A stretch of 64,000 nucleotides of DNA from Castanea sativa. Lineage: Eukaryota; Streptophyta; Magnoliopsida; Fagales; Fagaceae. The translations under genes and the position numbers were made by a program. Position 1 is the first letter of the stretch. Each line of letters starts with the position of its first letter. Below are positions 53,881-64,000 of this stretch, in pieces. The stretch spans positions 806,001-870,000 of the forward strand of contig NC_134022.1 in assembly GCF_040712315.1 (NCBI RefSeq). The letters run 5' to 3'. Below the pieces are notes generated by a model that did not search any database, was not told the DNA's origin, and saw nothing but the letters and a program-made list of their open reading frames with translations.

Positions 53881-56800
53881 ATGGCGGTGAATCTGACGGA
53901 AGGAGCGATAATGAAGATGTGCAGAGGGGAATTGAAGGCGGAAGACGAAGGGGTGAAGCCAATACTACAAGTGATAGAAGTGATGCAAGTGGTGACCAAA
54001 GCCCAACAGCAGCCCACCAGTAGCAGTACGGAGCGGTATAGGGTCGTTCTCTCCGATGGGACCCACCAGCAACAGGGAATGTTAGCCACTCAGAAAAACC
54101 ATTTCGTCAAGGATGGCAAGTTGCAGAAAGGCTCCATCGTTCGCTTGACCCACTTCGTCTGTAACGAAGTCCAAAGACGCATGTCAGTCTCTCTCTCAAT
54201 CCCTTTCCTTTCCTTATTCCTTTATGTGCCTTTTGTTTTGTTTTTTTAGATGCAAAATTGCGAATCAAAATTTGGGTAATTGAATTTAAAACTGTTTGTG
54301 TTTAATTGATTAATGCGTAACAACATTTATTTGGATTGGAGAATCTAATGTACTGTACCAAAATTAGTGTAAAGTTTGTGTTCAACTTGTCTTATTTTTA
54401 ATTCATGTTATGATTAATTCTCTTAATGTTTCTTGTTACATAGTTTTTTTTTTTTTTTTTTTTTTCTGTAGAAGCAACTTTATTGGGTATTGTCAATAGA
54501 AACAAGTGTGCTATTATATTTTCATTTAACAATTGAAATTTACTCAATAACCTCAACCTTCGCAAGCAAAGACCGGATTCAATTAGTAATATTTACTTGT
54601 AGGGAAGTAGGTAATATATTCAAAGAAATTTTGCTGATTTAATAAAAATATTTGTTTAGATATCAATCTAAACAGTGACCAAGCTCTATAGTTTTATAAT
54701 AGTTCCCTTCAGGGAAGTAACAATGCAGTGATGAGTTTTATAAAAATAAAAAAAGGATTTTTTGATAGGTAGATGGGGGGAGGGGGATGTGGTTCAAACC
54801 ACAAACATGGGGCACCACAAAGGATGCCACTAATGCTGGGCTCTTCAATCAAAATTATTTTCATGTCTGACCAATCTAAAAGAGAATGAACATGGTTTTT
54901 CAACCTTGTTGGTATACTTTACACCCAGATTCATAAACTTGATGGTATTCTTTATCCTTTGTAAATTTCTGTTTACCTATGTTTTCACATGGCCATGCAC
55001 TCTTGGACAGTGAGAGTCATGTGATAAGCTTTATACTATCAGAAAAATGAAGATACTCTAATATTATTTTGACATAAATATCTTTAAATCTAAAACCCTT
55101 TATCATGCCTCAAATCTCAAGTGCACCAACCATCATTAATAAGTTAATACTGAACCAAGGAAGTGATACTTGCTCTTGCTGATATCCTACCATGTAAACC
55201 AAGGAAGTGATACTTGCTCTTGCTGATATCCTACCATGTGTCTTAGTAAAATGTTTTCTGTAAACACTGTTTGAAGCATAAGATCCTTTTAGATGATGAA
55301 TTTATTGCTAAGTAGCCTTTTCCATTGAGCATTGGGTCAAGCAACGCCTCCTCATGTAAAGAGCAAGGTGGAGAGTGAAGTCTTGGGTTCAAGACCCATC
55401 GGATGTGTAACATACCAATTAAAAGCATTGCTCGTAGTCATATAGCTTTTATTCCAGTTTGTCATAAAGGAAGTCTGGAAGGTGAACTTGACTGTTGGAA
55501 CTTGGGATATTAGTTTGTTTCACTAGTCCTAGTCCTCTAAAATCGTCCCTTTTTTTTTTATAGGTAAAAAGAGAGTTTAATAAAATCGTCTTCAGTTAGA
55601 TTAATTAGTAAGGTATCTTTTGTCAGATTTTGGTTTTTTTTTTAATTTTTTTTATGTCTCTGACATTTCTTTACACCCCCCTGTGAATCTTCTACTTCTA
55701 TATTACATACAATTATTATATTTTATGAAAAAATCCTCCACTATTTGGTTGACGGGACAGCAGACCATTAATTTATGTTTTTGAAGTCCCAAGTCCCACC
55801 ACAGTTGCCGCATTAGAGTGTTGTTATGGTGGGACTTGGTTAAATTTGTTATCCTGTATCTTGTTCAGTTTTGCCTAAATTTAGAAGGGTCATGTTCAGG
55901 GTTATTTAGTAATTGCCTATATCTCTGTATATGGTAAGCAGTCCAATCTTAATTGGATTGTGTTTGTCTTTTTCGTTGTAAGTCATGCTTTTCCTTGTAT
56001 GAGTAGAAGTTTCCTATTTTGGAAGTTCTTATTTTGTGCAGTAAATGGTCTTTCAACCAAATAACATTTCCTACCTCTGCCTCCTGGGCGTGAGGATAAA
56101 CTACTCAGCCTGTTAGGGTTGAAAAGCCCCTGGATTACCCCGTAACCCATAAGAGTTTGATTAATAGTGAGGATTGTTGTGCAATATTTTATACGACGTG
56201 CAACTAATTTGAGTGAAGTTCTCCTACGTCATAAAAAAAACAAAAAAACATTTCCTACCTCTATAACATGGAGGGGAAATGCAATTAGTCTAATGCCTTG
56301 AGGGTGTGTGAGTTGTATTTACCTATGAAAAAGTAAGAATTTAATGAGTTTTTCTTCTGTGTCATTATACATTATCTATTATTTACTTTCAATTTCACAG
56401 CTCCATGACTATTATTGTTTTCGTGATGACATGTTGATTCTTTTGACCGCAAGCAGGATTATTATCATTGTTGATTTGGATTTGATAATTGAGAAAAGTG
56501 ATCTCATTGGAGAACCTGTACCAGTGGCAAAACCTGTGGTTGTACAGTCCCCAGCTGGCCAACCAGGGACAGGAACTGGGAATCCCCAATCATTTCCTGG
56601 AAGTTCACCTGTTGGTGGTCTGGTTAATAAACCGAATGCAGCTGGAGCATCTATGGAGCCTCCTAGAATAAATCAATCATATGGCAGTGCTTATTCTCAT
56701 AATTCTGACTCAGGGAGATATGCTGCACCAACTGTGCCTGCTGCTTACCCTAAGACAGAGTCTAGTGCTGGATATCCTGGATCAGTGTCGTTAGGTGGTT

Positions 56801-58797
56801 CATATGGTGAGCAGAGTTTCCGCAACCCTAGATCAGAAGCTTCGCGGCCACCTCTAAATACCTCTGCCCGCCAACCTCAGCCTGTGTATCAACAACCATC
56901 TTCAATGTACACTAACAGAGGACCAATAGCTAGAAATGAAGCTCCCCCTAGGATAATTCCCATTGCTGCTCTGAATCCATACCAGGGTAGGTGGACAATT
57001 AAGGCTAGAGTTACAGCAAAAGGAGAACTTAAGCACTACAATAATCCCCGCGGTGATGGTAAAGTATTCAATTTTGATCTTCTTGATTCTGACGGTGGAG
57101 AAATTCGGGTAACTTGCTTTAATGCTGTGGCTGATCAATTCTTCAACCAGATTGAAGCTGGTAAGGTTTATCAGATTTCCAAGGGAAGCTTAAGACCTGC
57201 TCAAAAGGCTTATAACCACCTCCCAAATGACCAGGAAATTTTCTTAGAGAGCACGTCAATAGTACAGCCTTGCTTTGACGACGACAGCTCAATTCCACTG
57301 CAGCACTTTCACTTCCGTCATATAAGCGATATTGAAGGCATGGACAACAACAGCATTATGGACATTATTGGTATTGTAACTTTTATCGGTCCCCCTGCTT
57401 CAATAATGAGAAAAAATGGTACTGAAACTCAGCGGAGAATCCTACACTTGAAGGACATGTCTGGCCGGAGTGTTGAATTAACTCTGTGGGGAAACTTTTG
57501 CAATGCAGAAGGACAGAGTCTTCAAAATATGTGTGATTCGGGGCTTTTCCCTGTTCTAGCTGTGAAAGCAGGTAGAGTAAATGACTTCAATGGGAAGTCA
57601 TTGGGTACTATCTCTACCAGTCAACTATTTATTGAGCCAAATTATCCAGAAGCTCACAGCCTGAGAAGATGGTTTGATGAGGAAGGAAGGAACATCCCAT
57701 CTGTCTCAATTTCCAGGGAAGTTAGTGTGGGTAGGACAGATATTCGAAAGACAATATCGCAAATTAAGGACGAGAGGCTAGGAACATCCGAGAAGCCAGA
57801 TTGGATCACTGTCAGTGCAACCATTGCATTCATAAAGGTTGACAATTTCTGCTACACAGCTTGTCCTATCATGATTGGTGATCGACAATGCAACAAAAAG
57901 GTTTCAAATAATGGGGATGGGAAATGGCGGTGTGATAGGTGTGATCAGTCAATTGAGGAATGTGACTACAGGTATATACTCCAGTGCCAGATACAAGACC
58001 ATACTGGCATAACATGGGTAACCGTATTTCAGGAATGTGGCGAGGAGATCATGGGTATTCCCGCAAAACAATTGTATTTTCTGAAGTATGAAGAGCAAGA
58101 TGATGATAAATTTGGAGAAATCCTTCGTAAGGTTCTTTTTACTAAATATATATTCAAGTTGAAAATAAAGGAGGAGACATTTAGCGATGAACAACGTGTA
58201 AAGTCAACAGTGGTCAAAGCAGATAAGGTGAATTTTTCATCTGAATCCAGATTTCTTTTGGATTTGATGGAAAAGCTGAAAGCAGGGAATTATAGTTCTA
58301 TTGCTTCAAAGGCTGAAAGTATCACTCCTAACCCTGGATTGAATAATACTTCAGTTGGGAATATTGGAAATAGGCAACCAACGCCACCAGTGGTGAACTA
58401 TACTGGGAACAGTATCAATTCTGGTAAAGAGTTTGGTGCACCATTGCATCAAGTTGGTCAGCATGGAAATCAGTATAATAGTTATGCCATGGCTGCAACT
58501 GGCACTCCTGGTTCATATCTACAATGCAACAGTTGTGGGGGTGCTGGTCATAGCTCTGCAAATTGTCCTAGTATTATGAATGGTCCTGGACAGTCCATGG
58601 GAGGGGGCTATGCTAATAGAGTTTCTTCTGGGCCAAGTGTTGGTGGAAGCTCTGGTGAATGCTTTAAATGCCATCAACCTGGGCATTGGGCAAGAGATTG
58701 TCCGGGGTTGAGCACTGTTCCTCCAGCTTATGGAAGCAGTGGCGTTATGCCCGGAAGATATGGGGGTGTTTCAAAGCAACAATTTGGTGGCTATTGA
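53881..58797 (+). CDS. RPA1C: Replication protein A 70 kDa subunit, RPA1C/E type, two exons, 880 aa
   Basis: Exon 1 (53881-54182) and exon 2 (56457-58797) join in frame across GT-AG borders (codon AT|G) to 881 codons. The N-terminal OB fold (residues 1-115) starts MAVNLTEGAI and runs through DLDLIIEKSDLIGEPV. A Pro/Gly/Ser-rich linker follows to about 270. DBD-A is at about 275-380 (RWTIKARVTAKGEL, GKVFNFDLLD) and DBD-B at about 395-510. DBD-C is at about 550-700, with its four-cysteine zinc site (CPIMIGDRQC then CDRC near 570-605). Two CCHC zinc knuckles close the protein (CNSCGGAGHSSANC near 790, CFKCHQPGHWARDC near 835). The knuckles are found in the plant C/E group, which is tied to DNA repair and recombination, rather than in A, B or D. 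The product binds single-stranded DNA with RPA32 and RPA14 in the nucleus. C versus E is not settled. Confidence 0.92.
55153..55240. repeat. 44-bp tandem duplication in RPA70 intron
   Basis: Two almost identical copies starting AACCAAGGAAGTGATACTTG. Confidence 0.9.
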
Positions 58798-60451
58798 AGT
58801 TAGCTGGAAAATTGAGATAATAGACGTTTGTACAGAATGGCGCATGTTCTCATATGATGTTTGATAGCAGACTTAGCTATATTTTGATGCTCTCTTGGGG
58901 TTTGGACTGATGAGTTGTTTTCCTTACAGCAAAGAGCTGCAACCATGGTTGCTATCTTAGGTGTAAACCGATAAATTTTAGTTCACATTGTAAGCATGGG
59001 TTCCACCTTTAAGGTTGTATTTTTTGGCGGTGAAAACCAGCGAGCAAGGTATGGGATGCATATTTTCTTTCTCGAGTAATATATTTTATTTGTGGGTTTC
59101 TAAGTACTTAAAAAGACTTTTGTTTTTAAGTTATTGCAGTTGAAAAAGTTTTGCTTCATTTCCATTTTTTTATTCATGTTTATGCTGGTAAAAAAAAAGC
59201 TTGATAAGATTGTTTGCCATTAAAGAGCGATAGGATGGGGAGAAAGGAGCAGAGGTGGAAAGGTTACACTTTCTGTCTGTCTGTTTTCTAATAAATAAAC
59301 AGACTACTCTACTCCCTCCCTCTTCCTCCCCCCTCAATCCAAATAAGACTTAGAAGAAGATTTGGAGGGGTAATCTAATGCTCTGCAGGCCGCAACCCTT
59401 TCTTTTTAATATCCTTCTAATTAGGAGAAGTTGGAGGAGATGATTGATGCCCTTAGATGAATTTTTCTGTACCTTTTATTTTTACTCCATATATACAAAT
59501 TAGAAGGGGTATTTATACTTTTTCTTTTTTCATTAAAATTTTTTAAAACCATCATGTTCGCACAAAAATCTGTGTTATATAGCATCTATTATTTTTTCTT
59601 TTTTCTTTTTTCTATTATGATGACTTATGCACATTTGACCCCTTCAATTTGAAATTTAGTAATTAAAGATCTATTGAGTCTAAGCATTCACATTCTAGGA
59701 TGTAAAATAAGTCTTTTTTTTATATTCTTAAACACTATTTTATTTATTTTACCAACTCATTTAACAATACACCCAACATCTTAGTTTTTATTTTAACATA
59801 TAACCCAATCAAATGATATAAACTACACAATCAAATAATATAAAAAAATTTATTTGTCTCTCTTCTCTTCCATCTCTCTCTCTCTCTCTCTCCAATAATA
59901 TATTTCTTTTATGTTTAAAACTCTTGAATAGTAGGTTGTATATTTGAGAACTCACTATTCATGGTTGCTATAAAAAATAGCAATAAATACTCTGTTCACA
60001 ACTGAGTCCTCTCAGGAACAATGGTGTGTGCTATAGTGGTGCAAATGTATGATATTTTTACTAATGAGACTTGTCAGGACTTTGTTCAAAACGGCGTTTG
60101 GTACTTAGAACTTTGTACACTGTAACTTTTAATGACTTTACCTCCCTTTATTTTACTAACTCTCCTTTTATTTTTTATGTTGTTTTTACAGTTGTTTTAG
60201 TTAATTGTTTTCAAACGTATGTCTAGACTAAGGTTTTATTTTTACTTTTTCTTACCAATTTTATTAGACTTTTGATAGAAATTGGATATGTGATAATAGT
60301 AATTAGTAAAGGTTAATTCTCAGCTCGGACAAAAGTGAATGTCTAACCCATTCCTATCTTTATTACCTAAGTTTGAACTAGAAATTTTGATTAGAACTAA
60401 GCCCAAGTCAATAGTTGGTTATTGGATGGAAAGCTAAGTGGCGGCTCAAAT
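58798..60451. other. RPA70 3' region and intergenic DNA
   Basis: 58798-59100 is presumably 3' UTR. Beyond it I see no gene; 59690-59960 is AT-rich with a (CT)n tract. Confidence 0.45.
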
Positions 60452-60735
60452 CTCTTTGTTTTGGTCCACGAGGCTTGGACATACTCTCAAACCCATGTTT
60501 AGGATGGGCCTACAAATGCGTACCAGAAGCACCAATCACTCTCAATTCTCTTAGTTCTGGTCCACGAGGCTTGGACATACTAACAAACTCATGTTTAGGA
60601 TGGGCCTACAAATGCGTACCAGAAGCACCAATCACGCTCAATTCTCTTTGTTTTGGTCCACGAGGCTTGGACATACTCACAAACCCATGTTTAGGATGGG
60701 CCTACAAATGCGTACCAGAAGCACCAAACACGACA
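60452..60735. repeat. 96-bp minisatellite, three copies
   Basis: GGTCCACGAGGCTTGGACAT recurs at 60463, 60559 and 60655, a strict 96-bp period. Copies differ at a handful of positions. Because 96 is a multiple of three, the array stays open in one frame, but that alone does not make it a gene. Confidence 0.9.
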
Positions 60736-60757
60736 ATGCTAGATTCGAGAAAAATTG

Positions 60758-60900
60758 AGGGTCTGTTTGGTAACGTTATTCTAGTAATATTGTTTGTATT
60801 TTTTTGAAAATACGTGTGAGTGAAAAAGAGTGTAGAAATACATGTAATGTTATTTAAAAACTGAAAACTGTTGCTGAAAATGTCATACCAAACGGCTCCT
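60758..60900. mobile_element. Short foldback MITE, 143 bp
   Basis: The ends AGGGTCTGTTTGGTA and (complement) AGGAGCCGTTTGGTA are inverted copies of a Tourist-like type. I could not find a matching target duplication. Confidence 0.5.
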
Positions 60901-61260
60901 AGATAAGGCACTCATAGACTGGAACATAGCTAGTCACTGCCTTTGGGGGCACCTAATGCGAATAGTTGAGATTGATAGTTGTAAAAAGCAAAGCAATTTT
61001 CAATCTCAACCATTGATTCAAAAAAGCTAAGAAAAATTTTAAAGAAGTAAAAAATGAAAGGTAAAAAGGAGAAAAGTGAAAAAAAAAAAAAATTGTGAGT
61101 GAAAATGGTGAATTGTATTGCACTGGATCCTAATCTGGGCAATTCCCCCCTCCCATTTTATTTATTTATTTAAATACTAGTATACATTGGTATTATATTT
61201 TAGCAATTTAGTTCAATAAAATTAAATTTGGCCACTCCTTAAAAATATCATTGATCCTTA

Positions 61261-61637
61261 GAGCACTTGCATCAGTAAGTGCAAAATAGAAAAAGTGTTG
61301 AGATATGCACATTTTGACTAAAAAAATACCCACATCAGGAGTGTAAAATTGTGCATAAATGCACAAATGCTACAGTAACCATGCATATATGCACAGTTAC
61401 TGTAGCTCGTGCATTTAATATTTTAGTATTTTTTTTGGTAGCGTTGGGTATGTGAGAGAGAGGGGTAGTGAGTGAGGAAATAATAAACATTGTAAAAGAA
61501 TGAATATTTTATTGAATAAATGTGTAAAATAGATAAACTGATATTGGTTTTTTGTAAAAATAGATGTGTAAAATAGAAAAAGTATATTTTTAGTGTAAAA
61601 TAGAAGGAAAATTTTACACTTACTAGTGTGGTTGCTC
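61261..61637. mobile_element. Harbinger-like MITE, 377 bp
   Basis: The ends GAGCACTTGCATCAGTAAGT and (complement) GAGCAACCACACTAGTAAGT are flanked by TTA on both sides (61258-61260, 61638-61640). Related to 882-1617. Confidence 0.8.
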
Positions 61638-61640
61638 TTA

Positions 61641-62511
61641 AAGGCCATAAACAAAAATTCATAGATCTAAAATTTAAAACAAATTTAACAAGTCCAAAAA
61701 TAATTAGCCCAACAACAAACACACACATAAAAAAACGTAACATCAAGTTTCATTTTCATCAGTAATTGGATTGTAATATATAAATAATGATTTAGTATCT
61801 TCGTCTTTATTCTTAGTCTTTATTGACGGTTTGTTAATACTAATTAAATGGATGCTTATTTTCATAATAATTTTTTTCTTCGTTTATACTTCCACTCTCC
61901 TTAACTTCAAGTCTTGATTTCGTCCTTGCTCACAAAAGACATCTACCATGTCCTTCCATTGATTGATAATATAAAGCACCAAGATAGAGCATTTCTCAAG
62001 TATGGGCATATAGATTTTTTTTAGCATCTGTGAACAATAAGATTGTATATATACACTATTGTTTATGGGTTGTACAAATAAAAACTAATATCTTAATGGA
62101 GTGAGGGAGAAATAGAGGAAAAGAGGGAAGAGAAGAGAGAATTGATTTGTTTATATTATTTGTGGTACACAACACTACACATTTATTGCTTATTTAATGG
62201 TAGCAAGTTTTATTGAATGAAATAATGGCATTGAAAGTTTGTGATGCATTACCAACTAACTTGATGTCTTTTAATTTGTTGGGCGAATTAAATGGCAAAC
62301 GCCTCAGTCAACACGCAGTCGGCAATTGATTTGCCTAAATATGATTGACCGGTTAGCCATGCACACTACTTTTTATATTTCTCATATCATCCCATGGATG
62401 GTCATTTGCAAATGCACATGTAATGTTATGACGACCATGTGCTAATGCGTCTACTCAATTGTGACAGCTTAACAGATTAATTTGCTTGTAATGTTTGTTG
62501 TCGTTGGGTCT

Positions 62512-62539
<28 letters not shown>
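61641..62539. other. Intergenic, no gene seen
   Basis: AT-rich. It ends in a CACTCT-rich microsatellite (about 62508-62545) into which the next element inserted. Confidence 0.4.
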
Positions 62540-62545
<6 letters not shown>

Positions 62546-62547
62546 TC

Positions 62548-63187
62548 TAGGGATGGCAATTTAGATCCGGCCCGCGGATACCCGGCCCGACCCGACCCTA
62601 ATGGGCCGGATTTTACCCGGCCCGATAAAGAATAGGGTCGGGTATGGGTTTTTTAAAAAAAAACCCGAAGCGGGTTAGGGTCGGGTCCGGGTTTTATAAA
62701 AAAATCCGAAACCCGCCCCGGATAAAAACCCGGTTATGGAGGATAAGACATTTTGTAAGAATTTCTTAGTCTTTTTCATTTGTTAGTTGGAGGATAAGAC
62801 ATTTTGTAATTTCCTAGACTTGTGGAATTTATTTTGTAACTTTTTAAGTGATTTGTTGATTTAAAATCTTAGTTGTGATTTATTGATTTATGATTAACTT
62901 ATAATTTGGTTTGATTTGGTTGCCCTATAATGTGGCCTAAATGCCAAATTTTGGCATTTGGGCCATGTTAAATGGCTTGAATAGGCTTGAATCTAGGGAA
63001 AAAAAATTAATGGGCTTAAAAAAAAAAAAAATTTTTGTTAGGCTAGATTTGGGCCCAAGAAGATAAACGGGCCCCGGGAAAAAAACCCGATTAATAATCG
63101 GGCCGGGTCCGGGTTCCGGGTCTTGGCCCGCAGGTCGGGTCCGGGTATGCAAAAACCCGGCCCGAACCCGACCCGTTGCCATTCCTA
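62548..63187. mobile_element. Non-autonomous hAT element, 640 bp
   Basis: The perfect termini TAGGGATGGCAA and TTGCCATTCCTA (one mismatch as inverted repeats) are flanked by an exact 8-bp duplication CACTCTTC (62540-62547 and 63188-63195). Dense GGGTCGGGT / CCCGGCCCG motifs at both ends are the subterminal transposase-binding arrays of this hAT group. It encodes nothing. Confidence 0.92.
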
Positions 63188-63458
63188 CACTCTTCCTTTT
63201 ATCATGCCTCAACGTCTTCTCTTATCTTCTCTTCTCTTCTCTTCTCTTCCCTATAAACTAAATCCCAAATAGTACCTACTTCGATTTTCAGAGGTAATGA
63301 ATTACATGAACGTAGTAACTTAGACTAATAAATACTGTTTCTTTTTAGTAAACTATTGAAGTAGCTTAGGATGTGCAAGGTGGTAATGTTTAATTTAATT
63401 GAGATTTGAGATTGTGGAGAGAATTATGTGCAAAAATAAAACTTGGTGTATATAGTAT

Positions 63459-63735
63459 AGTACACATGAGTAATTAAAGTAACAAAAGTAGGTAGTCGAA
63501 ATTAAGATTATCATAGATGAAAGTTTACCTGTGACAACTCTTACCACACGGTGTGCGACTTAATGGTAGTCCTTATCCCAACACCTAAAGAGGAGCGGTT
63601 CGAATGATAATCTCAGCAAGGGTCGTGTGGTACACATAATATTACCCATTACTGTCACGTGGTTTATATAGTATAGTACACATGAGTAATTAAAGTAACA
63701 AAAGTAGGTGATCCAAATTAAAGATTACCATAGAC
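63459..63735. repeat. SINE-like insert between 70-bp direct repeats
   Basis: A stretch beginning TAGTATAGTACACATGAGTA occurs at about 63459 and again at about 63669. Between them lies a tRNA-like sequence with ACTTAATGGTAG and box-B-like GGTTCGAATGA (about 63555-63655). The repeats are too long for an ordinary SINE target duplication. Confidence 0.55.
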
Positions 63736-63930
63736 GAGGCCACACCAGAGGCCCCTTTTTTTACTCAACAAAAAAAAAAAAAAAAAAAAAAAAAAAAACA
63801 AACAAACGTAGGACAACTCTTTGGATTAGTTGAAGATTGTGAGGGTAAGTGGATAAAGAAGAGGTTATACTATCAATTTGGGTACTACAACTGTTAAGAT
63901 GGCGGAACTATATGTGGATTCCTTACTATC

Positions 63931-63933
<3 letters not shown>

Positions 63934-63976
<43 letters not shown>
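63934..63976. repeat. (TA)n microsatellite
   Basis: About 20 TA units near the right edge. Confidence 0.9.
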
Positions 63977-63979
<3 letters not shown>

Positions 63980-64000
63980 GTGGCGGCTTTTATTTATTTA

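Noticed and set aside
60452..60735. CRISPR-like regularly spaced repeat
   Set aside because: The 96-bp units are contiguous without variable spacers, and the DNA is nuclear plant DNA; it is a minisatellite.

Overview
This window is nuclear DNA of a flowering plant, most likely a woody eudicot. It is AT-rich and intron-containing, crowded with transposable-element debris, and carries plant-specific genes for lignan reductases, a CDC48C/NVL-type AAA ATPase and a zinc-knuckle RPA70. The order Fagales is only a guess; nothing here fixes the species.

Layout. At the left edge is exon 1 of a cinnamoyl-CoA/phenylacetaldehyde reductase-like gene on the minus strand, followed by a Harbinger-like MITE. 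At 2860-10827 lies a complete-length endogenous caulimovirid (florendovirus-like pararetrovirus) on the minus strand. It has promoter, poly(A) signal, tRNA-Met primer site, a broken polyprotein and an intact second ORF, and sits between CA/TA microsatellites. From 10.9 to 33.1 kb are two tandem pinoresinol-lariciresinol reductase genes. The first (16035-19999, four exons, 312 aa) is intact. The second (28598-33112) is a pseudogene with a 1.5 kb hAT-like element in exon 1 plus several stops and frameshifts. Between and inside them lie an inverted pair of hAT-like elements, a Pack-MULE-like element, two TRIM retrotransposons and several SINEs.

At 34889-41027 (minus strand) is a ten-exon CDC48C/NVL-like AAA ATPase with both ATPase domains intact but an apparently eroded N-terminus. 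From 41 to 47.5 kb are a solo LTR and a tandemly duplicated block with an F-box fragment. At 47484-52614 is a degenerate full-length hAT transposon with a BED finger and C-terminal dimerisation region, itself invaded by a solo LTR and other DNA. At 53881-58797 is a two-exon RPA70 subunit gene (880 aa) with a C4 zinc finger and two CCHC zinc knuckles. The right end has a 96-bp minisatellite, MITEs, a textbook non-autonomous hAT element with an 8-bp target duplication, and a SINE-like repeat.

The four real genes do not form an operon-like unit. The CCR-like and PLR genes both act in phenylpropanoid metabolism; the AAA ATPase (ribosome biogenesis in related proteins) and RPA70 (replication and repair) are housekeeping genes. 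The most informative signals are the structure of the viral integration, the hAT-disrupted PLR duplicate, the inverted hAT pair around PLR exon 1, and the Pack-MULE-like element.
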